Of a stretch of DNA of 23,114 nt, positions 7,945 through 13,986 are shown one piece after another. This stretch comes from UBA9653 sp014859835 (GTDB lineage Archaea > Thermoplasmatota > Thermoplasmata > UBA10834), in the NCBI GenBank assembly GCA_014859835.1, contig JACZKW010000073.1, positions 1 through 23,114 of the forward strand. Direction: 5' to 3'. Positions within the stretch are counted from its first letter, which is position 1; the number at the start of each line of letters is the position of its first letter. The notes beneath the pieces are model-generated. The model saw nothing but the letters and a program-made list of their open reading frames with translations, had not been told where the DNA came from and searched no databases. The position numbers and the translations under genes were made by a program.

Positions 7945-8527
7945 CGAGTACCTCCGCGATGCAGGTCACCCCGGCTCTGACCTTCTGACCCACAACCGCT
8001 TTCAGCACGACTTTCGTGGGTGGCAGGAATAGATCGACTCTGGATCCGAACCTTATCAGCGCCAATTTCTTCCCTTTCGAGACCGTGTGCCCCTCCTCTA
8101 TATATGGCACAATCCTCCGTGCAAGGATCCCTGACATATGCATGATTGACATTGGCCCGATTTTCGTATCCATTTCCATTTCGATTCGTTCATTGTTTGG
8201 GGATCGGTGACTGTATGCTGGTAGGTGCTTGCCTGGATATCGCGTGACCTTTTCGATTGAACCAGAGATCGGCGCCCTGGTGACATGAACATTGCTGAGT
8301 GAGAGATATATCGATACCAACCCTTTCTCAGGGTCTATCTGCCTGACTACTCCATCCGCAGGTGACACCACTCCGCTTCCAACGGTCCTCTTAGGATCCC
8401 TGAAAACGAATATGAAGAATCCCGTCAGCACTGCGAAACCGATACAGAACGTTGCGTTCACTGGGAGAAGGATGGCTGCCGCTGCCGCGCTTATTGCAAC
8501 GAACACGCGCCCCCCTTTGGCGATCAA
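7928..8527 (-). CDS. asd: Archaetidylserine/phosphatidylserine decarboxylase proenzyme
   Basis: Pyruvoyl-dependent decarboxylase that turns archaetidylserine into archaetidylethanolamine. It belongs to the short (about 200-residue) PSD class. Visible signatures are FVFRDPKR at 40-47, SPADG at 55-59, NVHVTRAPISG at 79-89, the NNER stretch at 111-114, ILARRI at 134-139 and RFGSRVD at 159-165. Self-cleavage would occur between Gly161 and Ser162, creating the pyruvoyl group. Two N-terminal hydrophobic segments (about 8-41) anchor it in the membrane. The TTG start at 8527 has GAGGT seven bases upstream. It lies 41 nt after acdB and overlaps pssA, the preceding step of the pathway. Confidence 0.9.
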   Translation of the reverse strand: MIAKGGRVFVAISAAAAAILLPVNATFCIGFAVLTGFFIFVFRDPKRTVGSGVVSPADGVVRQIDPEKGLVSIYLSLSNVHVTRAPISGSIEKVTRYPGKHLPAYSHRSPNNERIEMEMDTKIGPMSIMHMSGILARRIVPYIEEGHTVSKGKKLALIRFGSRVDLFLPPTKVVLKAVVGQKVRAGVTCIAEVLDERTG

Positions 8528-8568
8528 CGATATACCTCAGCTTCAGATATCCACTCAAGCGCGATATC

Positions 8569-9222
8569 CTATTTAAGGAGCATCTTCGCGTCCACCACGA
8601 TAACGCCCTTCGTCTTCACAAATACCGGGTTGAGGTCCATCTGGTCCAGCATCTCCATGTGCTTCTCGCCGAAGGCGGACACTGCAAGGAGAAGGTTGAT
8701 TATCGCCTCACGATCCAGTTTTATCTTCCTGAATCCTTCGAGTATCGGCGCAGCCTTGATCTCCTTCAGCATTTCCTCTGCATCCTGCCTTCTGATTGGG
8801 ACTACTCTAAATGTCACATCCTTGTAGACTTCTGTATAGATGCCGCCAAGTCCGAACATTATGGTCAGCCCGAATGTGCGGTCGTTGATGAGGCCAACGA
8901 TGACCTCGACCTTCCTGTCCTGCATCGATTCGACCAGGATGTTCTCCTTCGGGAACTTCTGGCTCAGTTTGTTGAACTCCTGTTCGAACTGGTCCTTTGG
9001 GATGTCCAGAACGACGCCGCCGACATCTGTTTTGTGCAGGATGTCTGGCGAGCACACCTTCATCACAACCGGGAACTTGAGCTTCTTGGCATCGATCTGG
9101 TCGAAACGTTTCCCTACTTGAAAATCTGTGGTGGGTATTCCTGCCTCTCGAAGGGCTTCCTTGACCTCGTTCTCTGCCAGGGCTTTCCTGCCCTCCTTAT
9201 GCACGGAATCTATTATTGACAC
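8569..9222 (-). CDS. acdB: ADP-forming acetyl-CoA synthetase, beta subunit (ATP-grasp)
   Basis: Beta subunit of ACD, which turns acyl-CoA, ADP and phosphate into free acid, CoA and ATP. The 217-residue ATP-grasp domain shows PVVMKVCSPDILHKTDVGGV (51-70); His63 there matches the phosphohistidine of the beta subunit. The Gly-rich loop FGLGGIYTEV is also clear. Length is typical for a stand-alone beta subunit. The start is GTG at 9222 with GGGG upstream, and the stop is TAG. It follows korC by 32 nt, so the acyl-CoA made by the KOR complex feeds this step in the same operon. The alpha subunit lies at 18149-19561, not next to it. Confidence 0.92.
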   Translation of the reverse strand: MSIIDSVHKEGRKALAENEVKEALREAGIPTTDFQVGKRFDQIDAKKLKFPVVMKVCSPDILHKTDVGGVVLDIPKDQFEQEFNKLSQKFPKENILVESMQDRKVEVIVGLINDRTFGLTIMFGLGGIYTEVYKDVTFRVVPIRRQDAEEMLKEIKAAPILEGFRKIKLDREAIINLLLAVSAFGEKHMEMLDQMDLNPVFVKTKGVIVVDAKMLLK

Positions 9223-9254
9223 GCTACCCCGTCTCCGGATGCGCCCTAGTCTCC

Positions 9255-9833
9255 TTAATCCTTGCCCTTGCCCTGGATGGCTTCCAGCCCGAGCTTCTTC
9301 CCAAGAGCGAGCGCAGACTTGTTGAGATCGTGGGTCGCTTTCGGGACCGATTCCAGCATGGCCTTCTCGAGGGTGCTGTAAGTGACGATGTCCGAGATCT
9401 CCCTGAACGCTCCCAGCATAACCACGTTGGAGACCACCCTTGTCCCCAACTCATCTGCAGTCTTGGTGGCAGGTATGTAGTATGCATGCCCTTGCGGCTT
9501 CCCACTTACGAGGTCTGGGTCGATGATTATCTTGGTTTCCGGCTTGATCTCGTCTATGTACTTCTCATAGGCCTGCTGGGACATCACGACAAGGTAATCT
9601 GGAATCTCGACGAATGGATAATGCATCTCCGTCGTGGATATCTTCACATCGCACTTCGAGTGGCCTCCCCTGGCCGATGGACCATAGGACTGAGTCTGGA
9701 TCGCGCTCTTTCGCTGGGTCTTCCCATCCTTTCCGACAGGCCTGTCATAGAGTGCGGCTGCTCTGGCGACGACTATCCCCATCAGGATGACGCCCTGTCC
9801 ACCGAAGCCAGTGAACCTAATGCTTCTCTCCAT
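9255..9833 (-). CDS. korC: 2-oxoacid:ferredoxin oxidoreductase, gamma subunit
   Basis: Gamma subunit of the KOR/POR complex. It begins RSIRFTGFGGQGVILMG, the family opening, and contains the conserved SYGPSARGGHSKCDVKIS segment and FVEIPDYLVVMSQ. The frame extends to a TTG at 9842, but the ATG at 9833 is preferred because AGGAG sits nine bases upstream of it, while it directly abuts the TTG. This gives 192 residues, a normal length. The gene overlaps the end of korB by 17 nt. Assignment to 2-oxoglutarate rather than another 2-oxoacid follows the korDABC gene order of methanogens and is inference. Confidence 0.9.
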   Translation of the reverse strand: MERSIRFTGFGGQGVILMGIVVARAAALYDRPVGKDGKTQRKSAIQTQSYGPSARGGHSKCDVKISTTEMHYPFVEIPDYLVVMSQQAYEKYIDEIKPETKIIIDPDLVSGKPQGHAYYIPATKTADELGTRVVSNVVMLGAFREISDIVTYSTLEKAMLESVPKATHDLNKSALALGKKLGLEAIQGKGKD

Positions 9834-10638
9834 GCTTCTCAACTCCTATGCGCTCCTGATAGCATTCCCTGTCCCTATTCACGAACTCCCCGATGGTTAC
9901 CTGCCCCGCGAGGTTTAGGTCAACATGGTCGACCGCTGCACTCCGTGCCTTCTCGCGTCTGACCGAATTCTCCTTGAACCATTCGAGCATGCTGGATGCG
10001 TCTCCCATCTTGTTCCGTCGGCCGAAATTGGTGGGACATTGGGACACCACCTCGATGAGGTTGAATCCCTTCTTTTCCAATGCGATCTTGATCGATTTGG
10101 TCAGTTCGTGAACGTGCCTGGTTGTCCATCTGGCGACATAGTTCGCTCCCGCAGCGACAGCGATCTCCGCAAGGTCGAACGGGTACTCCCTGTTACCGTA
10201 GGGCGTGGTGGTCGACTGGAAGTCGTGTGGAGTGGTGATCGAAGCCTGACCCCCAGTCATTCCGTAGATGTTGTTGTTGATGCAGATCACATCCATGTCG
10301 ATGTTCCTCCTGCATCCATTTATGAAATGATTGCCGCCGATGGCGCCCAGATCGCCATCTCCTGTGAACACCACAATATCCAGCTCCGGTCTCGCAAGCT
10401 TCAACCCTGATGCGAAAGCGATTGCCCGTCCATGGGTTGTATGGAGAGCATCCGCGTTGATGTACAACGGTATCCTGGATGAGCAGCCTATGCCGCTGAC
10501 AAAGACGGTGTTGTCGAGATCCCACTCTAGTTCATTGAACGCTCTGTAGAAGCAGTTCATCACTGTACCGTTGCCGCATCCGGGGCAAAAGACGTGCGGC
10601 CATCGGTCCTGTCGATAGAAATCGAATTCCTCCATCAT
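9817..10638 (-). CDS. korB: 2-oxoacid:ferredoxin oxidoreductase, beta subunit (TPP-binding)
   Basis: Carries the thiamine diphosphate site. The CPGCGNG motif near residue 18 is followed by the TPP/metal motif GDGDLGAIGGNHFINGCRR and NNNIYGMTGGQAS. The reading frame runs further upstream, but the ATG at 10638 shares ATGA with the korA stop and has GGGGG just upstream, giving 273 residues, close to the family norm. The stop is TAG. The YGMTGGQ form is typical of the KorB/VorB group rather than PorB. It acts with korA, korC and korD in the cytoplasm, passing electrons to ferredoxin. Confidence 0.92.
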   Translation of the reverse strand: MMEEFDFYRQDRWPHVFCPGCGNGTVMNCFYRAFNELEWDLDNTVFVSGIGCSSRIPLYINADALHTTHGRAIAFASGLKLARPELDIVVFTGDGDLGAIGGNHFINGCRRNIDMDVICINNNIYGMTGGQASITTPHDFQSTTTPYGNREYPFDLAEIAVAAGANYVARWTTRHVHELTKSIKIALEKKGFNLIEVVSQCPTNFGRRNKMGDASSMLEWFKENSVRREKARSAAVDHVDLNLAGQVTIGEFVNRDRECYQERIGVEKHGEKH

Positions 10639-11765
10639 ATCGCCCCCATCTCTCTGAGCTTGTGTCTGACTTCTCCAGGTGTTGGGGGTTCTCCTCCTAT
10701 CTTGGAGAGCAGCTCCACTTTCTTGCATCCTACCTCAAGCGCGACCCTCTTGATCTCGTGATACAGCTGACCCATGTTCATCTCGCACACGAGGATGTGC
10801 TCCGCCTTAGAAGCGGCCTCGCGTATGGGTTCCTCAGGGAGCGGCCATATGGTCTTCAATCGGAGCAGACCGATGCGGTCATCCCCGGCTGCGACTTCTC
10901 GCGCGCCGAACGACGCAGAGCCATATGAGATTATCATATGCTTGGAGTCCGGGCAGAGCAAATCCCACTTGTTGATGTCTCTTCGATTCTTGGTAATCTT
11001 GTCGTTGAGTCTGGAAACGAGCTCCTGATGGATCTTCGGGTCCTCTGGCTCTATTCTGGAATCAGGTCCGTGGGTCATGCCAGTGACTGCCGCCTTGTTT
11101 CCTTTGCCAAATGTCGGGAATGGCGGGACGAGGTCATCTGGGACATCATACGCTTCATCTGTTCTGCGCACACCCTTCTCCTTCCTGTTCACGATCTTGA
11201 TGTTGCTGGGTACGCTCAGAAGGCCTCTCATGTGGCCGATCTCCGCATCCGACAGGACGAATGTGGGCACTCTGTACTTCTCTGCGTAATTGAACGCTTT
11301 GATTGTGAGATCGAACATCTCCTGGACACTGGCTGGTGCGAACGCTATGACCTGGTAATCCCCATGGGATCCCCACTTGGTTGCCATCACATCCCCCTGG
11401 GATGCCCTAGTAGGCTGGCCCGTGGACGGCCCTCCCCTCATCACATTGACTATGACCATGGGAGTCTCGGTCATCGCAGCGTATCCGATTGCCTCTTGCA
11501 TCAACGAAAAGCCCGGCCCAGATGTGGCGGTCATCGATTTCACTCCGCCCCAGGAGGCCCCTATTATTGCCGAAACGCAGGCAATCTCATCTTCCATCTG
11601 CAGGAATGCGCCTCCCACCTCTGGAAGCCTCCTCGCCAGCCCTTCGGCTATCTCCGTTGAAGGTGTGATTGGATACCCTGCGAAGAAATTCAAGCCCGAG
11701 ACCAATGCTGCTTCTACGCACGCTTCGTTCCCCTGAAGGAAATACTCTCCTGGTGTTAGACTCAT
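10635..11765 (-). CDS. korA: 2-oxoacid:ferredoxin oxidoreductase, alpha subunit
   Basis: Alpha subunit with the pyrimidine-binding domain: GYPITPSTEIAE near residue 31, QMEDEIA shortly after, and TSGPGFSLMQEAIGYA. Domain II and a C-terminal domain (IWPLPEEPIREAA, ILVCEMNMGQL) complete the 376 residues. The ATG at 11765 shares ATGA with the korD stop and has GGAGGAG upstream; the longer frame to 11867 is a shadow over korD. Gene order korD-korA-korB-korC with ATGA or short overlaps implies coupled translation of a four-subunit complex. The subunits are not fused, unlike some bacterial KOR where gamma is joined to alpha. Confidence 0.93.
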   Translation of the reverse strand: MSLTPGEYFLQGNEACVEAALVSGLNFFAGYPITPSTEIAEGLARRLPEVGGAFLQMEDEIACVSAIIGASWGGVKSMTATSGPGFSLMQEAIGYAAMTETPMVIVNVMRGGPSTGQPTRASQGDVMATKWGSHGDYQVIAFAPASVQEMFDLTIKAFNYAEKYRVPTFVLSDAEIGHMRGLLSVPSNIKIVNRKEKGVRRTDEAYDVPDDLVPPFPTFGKGNKAAVTGMTHGPDSRIEPEDPKIHQELVSRLNDKITKNRRDINKWDLLCPDSKHMIISYGSASFGAREVAAGDDRIGLLRLKTIWPLPEEPIREAASKAEHILVCEMNMGQLYHEIKRVALEVGCKKVELLSKIGGEPPTPGEVRHKLREMGAI

Positions 11766-12004
11766 TTCGTCTCCTCCCCTTCTGGATGCCAAGATATTGC
11801 CTGGTCCGGACAGCTGAGGACGCAGAGTTCGCAAATGAGCTTTCCTTCTCTCTTGTGATTGTAACAATTTTGTGGTTCACTCACGACCGCGGCGAAGTAT
11901 CCGCGAGGAGAGATGTCTACCCCCTTCGAGTAGCACTTCTTCGGGCACATATAGATGCAGATATTGCATCCCTTGCAGTACTTCAGATCAACGACGGGTT
12001 TCAT
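11762..12004 (-). CDS. korD: 2-oxoacid:ferredoxin oxidoreductase, delta (ferredoxin-like) subunit
   Basis: An 80-residue ferredoxin-like subunit that relays electrons to external ferredoxin. The first cluster motif is complete, C-x2-C-x2-C-x3-CP (CKGCNICIYMCP). The second is altered: CELCVLSCP supplies three cysteines, and the usual first one is replaced by Lys, with the nearest cysteine (QNCYNH) eleven residues upstream of CELC, i.e. C-x10-C-x2-C-x3-CP. The ATG at 12004 is chosen because it begins MKPVVDLKYCKGC as in homologues; 27 residues of open frame upstream are unlike the family. A TATA-like stretch at 12032-12040 suggests a nearly leaderless start. It heads the operon korDABC-acdB. 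Confidence 0.9.
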   Translation of the reverse strand: MKPVVDLKYCKGCNICIYMCPKKCYSKGVDISPRGYFAAVVSEPQNCYNHKREGKLICELCVLSCPDQAISWHPEGEETK

Positions 12005-12031
12005 TTTGCTCTGCACGCGCGATTGGGCGTA

Positions 12032-12040
12032 CGATATTTG
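12032..12040 (-). promoter_or_regulatory. Possible TATA box of the kor operon
   Basis: The minus strand reads CAAATATCG, centred about 32 bp upstream of the korD ATG, which predicts a very short leader. CTTTATGTC at about 12051-12059 is a weaker alternative. Confidence 0.35.
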
Positions 12041-12078
12041 AATGTTCGTGACATAAAGGAATTCGCTAAAGCATCTAC

Positions 12079-12118
12079 TGGCCACTTTTCCAACTCAGTG
12101 GTCAAAATGTTGGCAAAA
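12079..12118. repeat. Interleaved inverted repeats between korD and nadA
   Basis: Two interleaved imperfect dyads lie in the 218-bp divergent region: TGGCCAC (12079-12085) with GTGGTCA (12098-12104), and TTTTCCAAC (12086-12094) with GTTGGCAAAA (12109-12118). They lie upstream of both presumed TATA boxes and could bind a regulator of korD, nadA or both. The rest of the region holds only the two promoters. Confidence 0.3.
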
Positions 12119-12184
12119 CGTGAGAAAACCATTCAATCAAACTGCGAATGCGCCATTATGCAGTCGTGTGTTCCTAGCAAAGCA

Positions 12185-12191
12185 TTTATTA
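12185..12191 (+). promoter_or_regulatory. TATA-like box of nadA
   Basis: TTTATTA centred about 35 bp upstream of the nadA ATG at 12223. No good Shine-Dalgarno precedes the ATG, consistent with a short-leader or leaderless mRNA. Confidence 0.4.
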
Positions 12192-12222
12192 CGGTCCTCT
12201 TGCTAACGTCGAAACTGAGAAG

Positions 12223-13128
12223 ATGGACGCCCTTCAGAATCAGATACTGAAACTGAAAGAAGAGAAGAACGCAGTGATACTGGGTCACAACTACCAGCGC
12301 AAAGAGGTCCAGGAGATATCGGATTTTCTTGGCGATTCGTTCGGTCTGTCTGTCCAGGCATCGAAAACGAAGGCGAGCATGATTGTCTTCTGCGGCGTAG
12401 ACTTTATGGCAGAATCTGCGAAGATCCTGAACCCTGAGAAGATAGTGCTTCATCCGAACCTGAAATCGAAATGCCCTATGGCTGGTATGGTGGATGTCAA
12501 GTCCCTCAGGGAGCTGAAGGCAGAGCATCCAGGGGCACTGGTCGTATCATATGTCAACACAAGCGCGGATGTCAAGGCCGAGACGGACATATGTTGCACA
12601 TCCGCGAATGCCGTGAAGATCGTCCAGTCGTTGCCCGATGAGAAGATCATATTCGTGCCGGACACCAACCTTGGCCTGTACATTCAGAGGTTCGTCAAGG
12701 ACAAGGAAATGATCTTCTGGCCTGGCTACTGTCCCACACACATGAATATCAAGAAAGACGATCTCGTCAAATTAAGGACTGAACATCCTGGTGCCGAGAT
12801 ACTCGTCCATCCTGAATGCACGCCGGAAATCATAGATTATGCAGACTACGCATTCTCGACTGAGGGCATCATCAGGCATATCCAGGCATCCGCCAAGAAT
12901 GAATTCATAATTGGCACTGAGAGCAACATGTTGCACCGGCTCAGGCGCGAGTCTCCCGGCAAGGTCTTCTATGGGGTGCCGAATGCCACTTGCCCGAACA
13001 TGCGCGAGATATCACTTGAAGACGTTCGTGACTCGCTCACCAAGATCCAACACAAGATCGAACTTCCGGTTGATATCATAAGGAAGGCGCGTGTCCCTCT
13101 GGAACGGATGATCAAGGCTGGCCGGTGA
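12223..13128 (+). CDS. nadA: Quinolinate synthase (4Fe-4S)
   Basis: Condenses iminosuccinate with dihydroxyacetone phosphate to quinolinate in de novo NAD synthesis. It opens with ILGHNYQRKEVQEISDFLGDS, the family signature. The three cysteines that hold the [4Fe-4S] cluster are Cys84 (KSKCPMAGM), Cys170 (GYCPTH) and Cys257 (ATCPNM). Other conserved stretches are YVNTSADVKAETDICCTS and VPDTNLG. The 301 residues are normal for the three-cysteine class. It is the only long plus-strand gene in the middle of the window and stands alone; no nadB, nadC or aspartate dehydrogenase gene is nearby. It converges on lysE with an 11-bp gap. Confidence 0.96.
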   Translation: MDALQNQILKLKEEKNAVILGHNYQRKEVQEISDFLGDSFGLSVQASKTKASMIVFCGVDFMAESAKILNPEKIVLHPNLKSKCPMAGMVDVKSLRELKAEHPGALVVSYVNTSADVKAETDICCTSANAVKIVQSLPDEKIIFVPDTNLGLYIQRFVKDKEMIFWPGYCPTHMNIKKDDLVKLRTEHPGAEILVHPECTPEIIDYADYAFSTEGIIRHIQASAKNEFIIGTESNMLHRLRRESPGKVFYGVPNATCPNMREISLEDVRDSLTKIQHKIELPVDIIRKARVPLERMIKAGR

Positions 13129-13139
13129 AGGGTCACCTC

Positions 13140-13775
13140 TCAGGTCACGTCCATTATCGGACCTACCATGAAGTATACTCCGAATATGATCATTAGCGCC
13201 CCGCATGTGCCGAAGATTATCTCGTGGACGAGTGGAGTCCAGAGATGTTTGCTCCTGAAAACAGCGAATGATGTGAAGCTGTACCATGCGAGATCGCAGC
13301 TCCAGTGTACTATTGCGAATGCGAGGACCACGATTGGTCCGAACCATTGAGCCGAGAAGATCAGCAATGCCCCGACCGTTGCCCACCACAGGAAGAAGTA
13401 TGGGTTCGCGGAGGTCGTTATGATGCCTGCCATGAAAGCGCCCCCTAGTATGGGGTCCTTTCCGGATGTCGCGATCTCCTTTCTGCGCCTCACCATCATT
13501 ATGCCCATGAGGACGAGGAGGAAGCCTCCCACGAGGCCTATGCCAAGCATGATCATTGAATTCTCGAAGACATAGCCCATACTGAGGACTATCAGCGCCA
13601 TAAGCGGAAATTCGATGAGCCCATGACCTAGCGCTATCTGGATGCCTGCCTTCTCGTCCTTGTATCCTTTCGCGATGGTAGCCGCTAGTACAGGACCTGG
13701 CATCATGACTCCTGAGAACGATATCACGATGGCCATCGCGAGGAATACCCAGATATTGTCGCTGACCGGATCCAC
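13140..13775 (-). CDS. LysE/RhtB-family amino-acid exporter
   Basis: Polytopic membrane protein with about six hydrophobic helices. The LysE-family hallmark MMPGPVLAATIAKGY follows the first helix, and a second family motif, TTSANPYFFLWWATVG, lies mid-protein. Such proteins export amino acids or related small molecules; the substrate here is unknown. The frame extends to a TTG at 13838, but I chose the GTG at 13775: a TATA box (TTATATA, 13800-13806) lies about 27 bp upstream, the first helix then begins near residue 7 and the length (211) fits the family. The longer start would put the TATA box inside the coding region. The mRNA would be leaderless with a GTG start. Confidence 0.85.
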   Translation of the reverse strand: MDPVSDNIWVFLAMAIVISFSGVMMPGPVLAATIAKGYKDEKAGIQIALGHGLIEFPLMALIVLSMGYVFENSMIMLGIGLVGGFLLVLMGIMMVRRRKEIATSGKDPILGGAFMAGIITTSANPYFFLWWATVGALLIFSAQWFGPIVVLAFAIVHWSCDLAWYSFTSFAVFRSKHLWTPLVHEIIFGTCGALMIIFGVYFMVGPIMDVT

Positions 13776-13799
13776 GATACCCAGACGGTCGGGCGTCTC

Positions 13800-13806
13800 T
13801 ATATAA
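13800..13806 (-). promoter_or_regulatory. TATA box of the LysE-family gene
   Basis: The minus strand reads TTATATA in the context CGATTATATAGAGACG, about 27 bp before the proposed GTG start at 13775. Confidence 0.5.
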
Positions 13807-13836
13807 TCGATGCGCCAAAGACCTGGGCCGATGCTC

Positions 13837-13843
13837 AAATATC
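13837..13843 (+). promoter_or_regulatory. TATA-like box of the box C/D sRNA
   Basis: AAATATC on the plus strand, centred about 26 bp upstream of the C box at 13866. It predicts transcription starting at 13863-13866, at the 5' end of the guide RNA. Confidence 0.45.
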
Positions 13844-13859
13844 AAGAGTGCGTTAGCTT

Positions 13860-13929
13860 GATCTGATGATGAGAAACGGGTCAGCTGAGGTCTTATGACC
13901 TGTGATGAACCCTATGAGTGCTGAACATC
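13860..13929 (+). ncRNA. Box C/D guide sRNA candidate (predicted tRNA-Met Cm34 guide)
   Basis: All four boxes of an archaeal C/D sRNA occur in order: C box ATGATGA (13866-13872), D' box CTGA (13885-13888), C' box GTGATGA (13902-13908) and D box CTGA (13921-13924). Both guide intervals are exactly 12 nt, the usual archaeal spacing. The D guide (13909-13920, ACCCTATGAGTG) pairs with CACUCAUAGGGU; five bases upstream of D is G13916, which pairs with the C of a CAU anticodon in an ACUCAUA context, as in elongator tRNA-Met. The D' guide (13873-13884, GAAACGGGTCAG) would pair with CUGACCCGUUUC, a target I cannot identify. GGTC/GACC between D' and C' can form a capped stem. GAT/ATC at the ends could form a short terminal stem. 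The RNA would work with L7Ae, Nop5 and fibrillarin. The exact ends are uncertain. Confidence 0.75.
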
Positions 13930-13933
13930 GTCG

Positions 13934-13976
13934 GAAAATAATAATTTGGCGCACGGAACATGAAATCCGTGCCGCC
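13934..13976 (-). terminator. Hairpin terminator after rubrerythrin
   Basis: On the minus strand, starting 10 nt after the rubrerythrin stop, GGCGGCACGGA and TCCGTGCGCC form a stem of about 10 bp with one bulged G and an 8-nt loop, followed by a T-rich run (TTATTATTTT). It separates rubrerythrin from the sRNA and lysE. Confidence 0.55.
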
Positions 13977-13986
13977 ATTCGGTTTT

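Noticed and set aside
8452..9219. Long plus-strand open frames opposite asd and acdB (and similar frames opposite other genes)
   Set aside because: They mirror the real minus-strand genes, have no recognisable domains and no ribosome sites or promoters.
9817..11765. Calling the complex pyruvate:ferredoxin oxidoreductase
   Set aside because: Gene order D-A-B-C and the YGMTGGQ form of the beta subunit fit KOR/VOR better than POR; the exact 2-oxoacid is still inferred.
13012..13845. 277-codon minus-strand frame over lysE and the nadA end
   Set aside because: Arg/His/Gly-rich shadow translation of lysE in another frame; the LysE frame has the family motif and membrane helices.
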